Assembly: GCA_026388595.1 (NCBI GenBank)
Contig: JAPLJM010000243.1
Location: 1 to 9,004, forward strand
From: Deltaproteobacteria bacterium
Lineage (GTDB): Bacteria > Desulfobacterota > Syntrophia > Syntrophales > Fen-1087
Reading direction: 5' to 3'
Length of the DNA stretch: 9,004 bases
In this document: one piece after another, positions 6,127 through 9,004 of the stretch
Layout: the number at the start of each line of letters is the position of its first letter
How positions within the stretch are numbered: the stretch's first letter is position 1
Program-made: the position numbers and the translations under genes
Notes under the pieces: generated by a model
Told to the model about the DNA's origin: nothing
The model's database searches: none
The model's input: the letters and a program-made list of their open reading frames with translations, nothing else

Positions 6127-8439
6127 ATGGACCTTTTGCCCTTTTTCAGATCCGTCGAGATCCTGGCAGAGTTGTCAGATGCGGAAATTGCGCTCCTGTC
6201 ATCCTCGGCGCAACTGTTGGATTATCCGCTTCATGCCGAAATCATCACCATCGGTGATATCGGCCGGTGCCTCTGGATGATTTATGACGGCGAAGTGGAA
6301 GTGTCGCTCCCGGAAGAGGACGGCGGCAGCCGGTTCATCGCCTCCCTGGAAAGGGGCGCCATCTTCGGTGAGATGTCCATCATGACGGGTGACCCGGCCG
6401 TGGCCACGGTCATCGCCAGCACTGCCTGCAAACTTGTCAAAATCCCACGGGAAGCCTTCTCCAGGGTGCTCGCCGGCAACCCGAAAATATTGGGTAAGTT
6501 CACACGCCTGATTACCAAGCGACTGTTGCAGATCGAACGGGATGAACCTACCCTCAAATCAGCGCATAACAAGAGCGAAGACCCCTACGACCTCAATTTC
6601 TCATCCGTAACGGAGGCCGTGAAGATTCTCGTCATTAACTGCGGGAGCTCTTCCCTGAAGTATTCCCTCTTCGATACGATGCAACCGCACCCCCTGTTGG
6701 AGGGGCTGGTGGAAAAGATCGGCTCCGGTCAAAGCATTCACAAAGTAACGACGCCAACAGGGAAAAAAGAGGCCCCCGCAAAAAACATTGCGGCGATCGA
6801 CGAGGCCTTTTCGGCCATGCTTGCGGTCATCACCGACCCGTCTCTGGGCGCCATCCATGACCTCAATGAAATAAAGGCGATCGGGCACCGGGTGGTTCAC
6901 GGCGGCAGCCAGTTTGCCAGTTCTGTTGTGGTTAATGACAAGGTCAAGGATGCCATTCGGTCCTTTTTCCCTCTGGCGCCGCTGCACAACCCCTATAACC
7001 TCGAAGGCATAGAATTGTTGCAGAAGCTGCTGCCCGCTGTCCCGGAAGTGGCCGTTTTTGATACCGCCTTTCACCTGCACATGCCTGAAAACGCCTATAC
7101 ATACGCCCTCCCCTATGCCCTGTGCGAAGCGGAACAGATCCGGCGGTACGGCTTTCACGGGACCAATCACAAGTTTGTTGCCCTGACCGCCGCCACTTAC
7201 CTGAAACGGCCGGTGGGGGAACTGAAAATGATCTCCTGTCATCTCGGCAGCGGCGCTTCCCTCTGCGCCATTGATCGTGGCAAAAGCATGGACACGAGCA
7301 TGGGCATGACTCCGCTGGAGGGACTCATCATGGGAACGCGACCGGGGGATGTCGATCCCGGTGTCATTCTGCATCTCATGCGACATGGCGGACTCGGTGT
7401 GGATGAGATTGACCGGATCCTGAACAAGGACAGCGGGCTCAAGGGGATCAGCGGACAAAGCAACGATATGCGGGAGGTGCTTACGGCGGCCGAGGCGGGC
7501 GATATGCGCTGTAAACGGGCGGTCAGTGCCTTCTGCTACCGGGTCCGTAAATACATCGGCGCCTATATGCTCGCACTCGGCGGGGTGGATGCACTGATCT
7601 TCACCGCAGGGATCGGTGAAAATTCACCGGAGATCCGGGCGCGCATCTGCCAGGGTCTGGAAGGATTCGGCATTGATCTCCTTGATGATAAGAACAGGGA
7701 GACCCTGGCAAAGCGAGGCGAGGTTATGGATTTGTCGGAAGCCGGTGCAAGGGTCAGAATTTTAGTGATTCCCGCCGATGAGGAAAAGATGATCGCCCGG
7801 GAGACGTTGCATGCCTTGGGACGGGGTCAAATCAAGGAAGACATCCTGTCGCTCAGCGCCCGGCCGATCCCCCTGAGCACCTCTGCGCACCATGTCCACC
7901 TGAGTCAGGCTGATTTCGAGGCTCTGTTCGGACAGGGCAAATCCATGACGCCGAAATTGCCCTTAAGCCAGCCGGGGCAGTTTGCGGCTCAGGAAACGGT
8001 GAATCTCATCGGCCCGAAGGGAAGAGTCGACCGTGTGAGAATTCTGGGCCCGGCCCGGAAGGAATCACAGGTGGAGATTGCCCGGACGGAACAGTTCAAA
8101 CTGGGCATTGACGCCCCTCTGAGGGATTCGGGAGACATCGAAGGAACACCCGGCATTACCATTGAAGGCGAAGCGGGTTCCATTGATGTGAACAAGGGCG
8201 TGATCTGTGCGAAACGGCACATCCACATGTCGCCGGAGGAAGCACTCAGCCTGGGTCTCCGGGACAAGGATGTAGTGATGGTCAAGGTCAAGGGTCTTCG
8301 GGAGCTGATCTTCGGCGACGTGCTGGTCAGGGTACATCCGGACTTCCGGATGGACATGCACTTGGATACAGACGAGGCCAATGCGGCCCAGATATCACCG
8401 GGGGTGGTCGGATATATTGAATCCATCCACCAAAAATAA
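6127..8439 (+). CDS. ackA: Fusion: cyclic-nucleotide-binding-like domain + acetate kinase + PduL phosphotransacylase
   Basis: One unbroken 770-codon frame. Residues about 1-145 form a Crp-type sensor domain (cassette FGEMSIMTGDPAVATV, 80-95) without a DNA-binding helix-turn-helix. Residues about 165-568 form a full acetate kinase: Asn171, Arg255, His287, Asp312, His344 and Arg405 match Methanosarcina AckA Asn7, Arg91, His123, Asp148, His180 and Arg241 with one constant offset, and DEE (551-553) covers the Glu384 position. Residues about 579-770 form PduL: His589/His591, Arg644, Glu650, His698/His700 and His745 match the two-zinc site with the same spacings as the known structure. Together the enzymes turn acyl-CoA, Pi and ADP into acid, CoA and ATP, or the reverse. 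There is no microcompartment-targeting peptide before PduL and no shell gene nearby, so it is cytosolic. Acetate and propionate are both possible substrates. The start has GGAG and GAGAGG upstream. The next gene begins 11 bases downstream. Ordinary AckA has about 400 residues and PduL about 200; the sensor fusion is the odd part. Confidence 0.94.
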   Translation: MDLLPFFRSVEILAELSDAEIALLSSSAQLLDYPLHAEIITIGDIGRCLWMIYDGEVEVSLPEEDGGSRFIASLERGAIFGEMSIMTGDPAVATVIASTACKLVKIPREAFSRVLAGNPKILGKFTRLITKRLLQIERDEPTLKSAHNKSEDPYDLNFSSVTEAVKILVINCGSSSLKYSLFDTMQPHPLLEGLVEKIGSGQSIHKVTTPTGKKEAPAKNIAAIDEAFSAMLAVITDPSLGAIHDLNEIKAIGHRVVHGGSQFASSVVVNDKVKDAIRSFFPLAPLHNPYNLEGIELLQKLLPAVPEVAVFDTAFHLHMPENAYTYALPYALCEAEQIRRYGFHGTNHKFVALTAATYLKRPVGELKMISCHLGSGASLCAIDRGKSMDTSMGMTPLEGLIMGTRPGDVDPGVILHLMRHGGLGVDEIDRILNKDSGLKGISGQSNDMREVLTAAEAGDMRCKRAVSAFCYRVRKYIGAYMLALGGVDALIFTAGIGENSPEIRARICQGLEGFGIDLLDDKNRETLAKRGEVMDLSEAGARVRILVIPADEEKMIARETLHALGRGQIKEDILSLSARPIPLSTSAHHVHLSQADFEALFGQGKSMTPKLPLSQPGQFAAQETVNLIGPKGRVDRVRILGPARKESQVEIARTEQFKLGIDAPLRDSGDIEGTPGITIEGEAGSIDVNKGVICAKRHIHMSPEEALSLGLRDKDVVMVKVKGLRELIFGDVLVRVHPDFRMDMHLDTDEANAAQISPGVVGYIESIHQK

Positions 8440-8450
8440 GGATCTGAATT

Positions 8451-9001
8451 GTGAAATTGATTCCAACAGAAGTGCAGTTTTCCGATCGATTTGAGGAGCT
8501 GGCGGAAAAAATCCAGGAGGGGGGAAAGCTTTTCCTGGACATATTGGATGACGCCGATCATTCGGAAGTGAAAGTAACAAGGCTGAAAGAAATCGAGCAC
8601 GAAGCTTTGACCTGGCAAATAAGATGGACAGTATCCTGGACATGATCGAGTCGGCAGCCACCAAATTACGACTTTACAAGATCAAAAAGCCGGTCCCTCA
8701 GATCAAGGAGCTTGCCCTTGTCCTGAATAAAGCCGTTGTTCTTGTGAACAAAGCCGTTCACGCCATGAGGCGACGGTCAAAGAATGTTGAACTTGTCCTT
8801 GATATCTGCATAGAAATCAATTCATTGGAAAATGAAGCCGACGGCATCCTTCGGCGGTCGATGGCATACCTTTTCGAACATGAAAAAGATGTCATTGAAC
8901 TCATCAAATGTAAAGAGATCCTTGAACGTATTGAAGAGGCGACCGATATCTGTGAGGACGTTTCAAATATTTTCGAGGGGATCATATTGAAATATGGCTG
9001 A
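8451..9001 (+). pseudogene. DUF47/PhoU-like phosphate transport accessory gene, internally deleted and frameshifted
   Basis: Two frames together give one DUF47 protein. The first (GTG at 8451, AAGGA upstream) reads MKLIPTEVQFSDRFEELAEK to EIEHEA at about residue 52, then runs into non-homologous LTWQIRWTVSWT and stops at 8643-8645. The family sequence resumes in another frame from about 8609 with DLANKMDSILDMIE and ends normally at 9001 with GIILKYG. Intact members have about 205-210 residues and carry a segment like 'DELTHEI...LNKTFITPFDREDIH' between these parts. About 25 residues are missing, so this is a small deletion that also shifts the frame, not a one-base error. The family's helical bundle normally partners a PiT phosphate transporter. 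As it stands the gene cannot make the full protein; a 125-residue fragment from ATG 8624 lacks a ribosome binding site. It may be a true pseudogene or an assembly fault. Confidence 0.8.
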
Positions 9002-9004
9002 TTC
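8994..9004 (+). CDS. Possible start of the next gene, perhaps a PiT phosphate transporter (truncated by window)
   Basis: ATGGCTGATTC would overlap the last eight bases of the DUF47 frame and give Met-Ala-Asp-Ser as the first codons. DUF47 genes are commonly followed at once by a PiT-family inorganic phosphate transporter gene, and an overlapping start is a usual arrangement. GAGGGG lies 13 bases upstream, which is longer than ideal. Only three full codons are visible, so identity is inferred from gene order alone. Confidence 0.25.

Noticed and set aside
6127..6618. Reading the first 164 residues of the fusion as a separate Crp/Fnr-type transcription factor
   Set aside because: There is no stop before the kinase domain and no helix-turn-helix after the sensor domain, only a short linker.
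6601..7458. A 285-codon minus-strand open frame opposite the acetate kinase domain
   Set aside because: Antisense shadow: the plus strand carries every acetate kinase catalytic motif and the reverse translation matches nothing I recognise.
8600..8645. Programmed ribosomal frameshift in the DUF47 gene
   Set aside because: A frameshift alone would not restore the family: about 25 residues are missing at the junction, and I see no convincing slippery heptamer or stimulatory structure there.
1..9004. tRNA, rRNA, CRISPR, insertion sequence, phage attachment site or microcompartment shell genes
   Set aside because: No tRNA-like cloverleaf, regularly spaced repeat, transposase or shell-protein motif was noticed on either strand by reading; the region is densely packed with housekeeping genes.

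Overview
The window looks like chromosomal housekeeping DNA from a moderately GC-rich Gram-negative anaerobe. The best guess is a member of the Desulfobacterota (former Deltaproteobacteria), possibly the Syntrophia/Syntrophus side. The reasons are the long 370-residue RdgC type, a short GNAT with a Cys-rich tail of the kind common in that group, a periplasmic DsbC-like protein, a lipoprotein MltA (so an outer membrane) and an acetate kinase fused to a PduL-type phosphotransacylase. This placement comes from protein style only; no rRNA or other marker is present.

Layout. The minus-strand block (1-1631) reads away from a divergent control region at about 1632-1786. It holds rdgC (RecA-modulating DNA-binding protein), a previously unmarked 54-codon frame that overlaps the rdgC end and is joined by an ATGA overlap to the next gene, and a secreted DsbC-like disulfide isomerase cut by the window edge exactly at the first cysteine of its expected active site. 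The plus-strand block (1787-9004) is a tightly packed probable operon: nadK (NAD kinase), recN (SMC-like repair ATPase, overlapping nadK by 11 nt), a short GNAT acetyltransferase, mltA (lytic transglycosylase lipoprotein), a very unusual 770-residue fusion, then a DUF47/PhoU-like gene that is broken by an internal deletion, and probably the first codons of the next gene.

The most interesting object is the 770-residue protein at 6127-8439. A cyclic-nucleotide-binding-type domain with a degenerate phosphate-binding cassette is joined to a complete acetate kinase and a complete PduL phosphotransacylase. One polypeptide thus carries both steps of acyl-CoA + Pi + ADP -> acid + CoA + ATP, plus a sensory domain. 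All catalytic and metal-binding residues that I can align from memory are present in both enzyme domains, at matching spacing. The neighbouring DUF47 gene (normally the partner of a PiT phosphate transporter) starts 11 nt downstream, which suggests phosphate supply is linked to this phosphate-consuming enzyme.

No tRNA, rRNA, CRISPR array, transposase or phage gene was seen. The only repeat candidate is a short sequence at 6093-6112 resembling a dispersed intergenic repeat. No gene-free stretch exceeds 300 bases.
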